DNA of 64,000 bases from Adenanthera pavonina. Lineage: Eukaryota; Streptophyta; Magnoliopsida; Fabales; Fabaceae. Positions 63,701 to 64,000 of the stretch are shown here, piece after piece. The notes under the pieces are model-generated. The model worked only from the letters and a program-made list of their open reading frames with translations. It ran no database searches and was not told where the DNA came from. Within the stretch, counting starts at the first letter, position 1; each line of letters begins with the position of its first letter. Made by a program: the position numbers and the translations under genes. The stretch is taken from NCBI GenBank assembly GCA_026686845.1, contig JAIVEN010000013.1, forward strand, positions 1,756,001 to 1,820,000. Reading direction: 5' to 3'.

Positions 63701-63988
63701 CTTATGCAAGTGAGACTTCTAATGTTTAGGTGGCTTTCTACTCACTGCTTATATATTTTGCTACATCAATGGGCACGCATACAATGGCTGCTCATCAAGT
63801 TAGTTTTACTCCAGTCTAATTTTGTGACAGCAAATTGGAATTCAAGGGCAGTACTAATAACTTAACTTTTGCTTCAGGTCATGGTTCAAACCTTTTGCAT
63901 GTGTACAGTATGGGGTGAGCCTCTCTCTCAAACTGCCCAATCATTTATGCCTGAATTGATATATGGTGTCAACCGGAGTTTGGCAAAG
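60731..63988 (+). CDS. Chloroplast MATE transporter, EDS5/DTX46-like (3' end beyond window)
   Basis: Nine exons seen: 60731-61223, 61374-61468, 62077-62185, 62350-62405, 62701-62756, 63257-63395, 63508-63645, 63730-63798 and 63878-63988. All are GT-AG and in phase, with no stop; the rest lies past the window. Start MACKLLLPQTRFLQ is chosen over an in-frame ATG at 60644 because a Ser/Thr/Pro-rich transit-peptide-like leader follows. An acidic linker (EENSREQEDEDG) precedes the MATE core (MFTGPATGLWICGPLMSLID, DYMSYVFMFLSIATSN, SLGMKDSWGPLKAL, GEPLSQTAQSFMPEL). EDS5 of Arabidopsis is a MATE of the chloroplast envelope needed to export the salicylic-acid precursor isochorismate; DTX46 (EDS5H) is its close relative. 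Which of these this gene matches cannot be settled here. Confidence 0.9.
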
Positions 63989-64000
63989 GTTAGAACCCCC

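Noticed and set aside
1..64000. CRISPR arrays, bacterial operons, riboswitches, rRNA or tRNA genes
   Set aside because: This is plant nuclear DNA; no regularly spaced repeats of CRISPR type, no rRNA and no convincing tRNA fold were seen. A covariance-model scan was not possible.

Overview
This is nuclear DNA from a flowering plant, almost certainly a eudicot. Genes are sparse and intron-rich, spacers are very AT-rich, and every recognisable protein belongs to a plant family (SBT3-type subtilase, SH3P-type SH3 protein, squalene synthase, chloroplast EDS5/DTX46-like MATE transporter). The species cannot be read from the sequence. The spacers and some introns hold Helitron, copia, Ty3/gypsy and MITE remains.

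Layout. About 0.5-9.3 kb is a decayed autonomous Helitron. It carries a gene joining an F-box exon to an RPA70 C-terminal-like OB/zinc-ribbon domain (one nonsense codon), then a multi-exon RepHel gene (HUH replicase plus PIF1-type helicase, three nonsense codons), and ends in the hairpin plus CTGG terminus. About 9.3-19.7 kb is AT-rich spacer with a MITE, a small GC-rich island with a 12-bp inverted repeat, and a badly decayed Ty1/copia element with homologous LTRs (about 12.12 and 17.91 kb). 19.8-25.3 kb (minus) is an 11-exon subtilase that is complete except for a one-base deletion in exon 8. 27.7-32.9 kb (plus) is an apparently intact 10-exon SH3P2-like gene. 35.0-47.4 kb (minus) is an intact 13-exon squalene synthase gene. 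Its intron 5 contains a complete but coding-dead Ty3/gypsy element (38638-43936) with 5-bp target duplications, and its last introns use GC donors. 47.4-51 kb is a cluster of MITEs. 51.0-53.4 kb (plus) is the 3' half of a MATE gene (exons 6-14 only, one nonsense codon). 53.4-60.7 kb is spacer with repeats. 60.7 kb to the end (plus) is the intact 5' part (exons 1-9) of the related MATE gene, running off the window.

The host genes do not form a pathway. Squalene synthase commits farnesyl diphosphate to sterols and triterpenes, SH3P2-like proteins act in membrane trafficking and autophagy, the subtilase would be a secreted protease, and the MATE would export a small molecule from the chloroplast. 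I found no previously undescribed system that I can defend. The best candidate is the F-box/RPA-like gene inside the Helitron. The subtilase frameshift, the half-gene MATE duplicate and the two consecutive GC-AG introns of squalene synthase also merit checking. Exon coordinates were worked out by hand from splice signals, phase and family resemblance.
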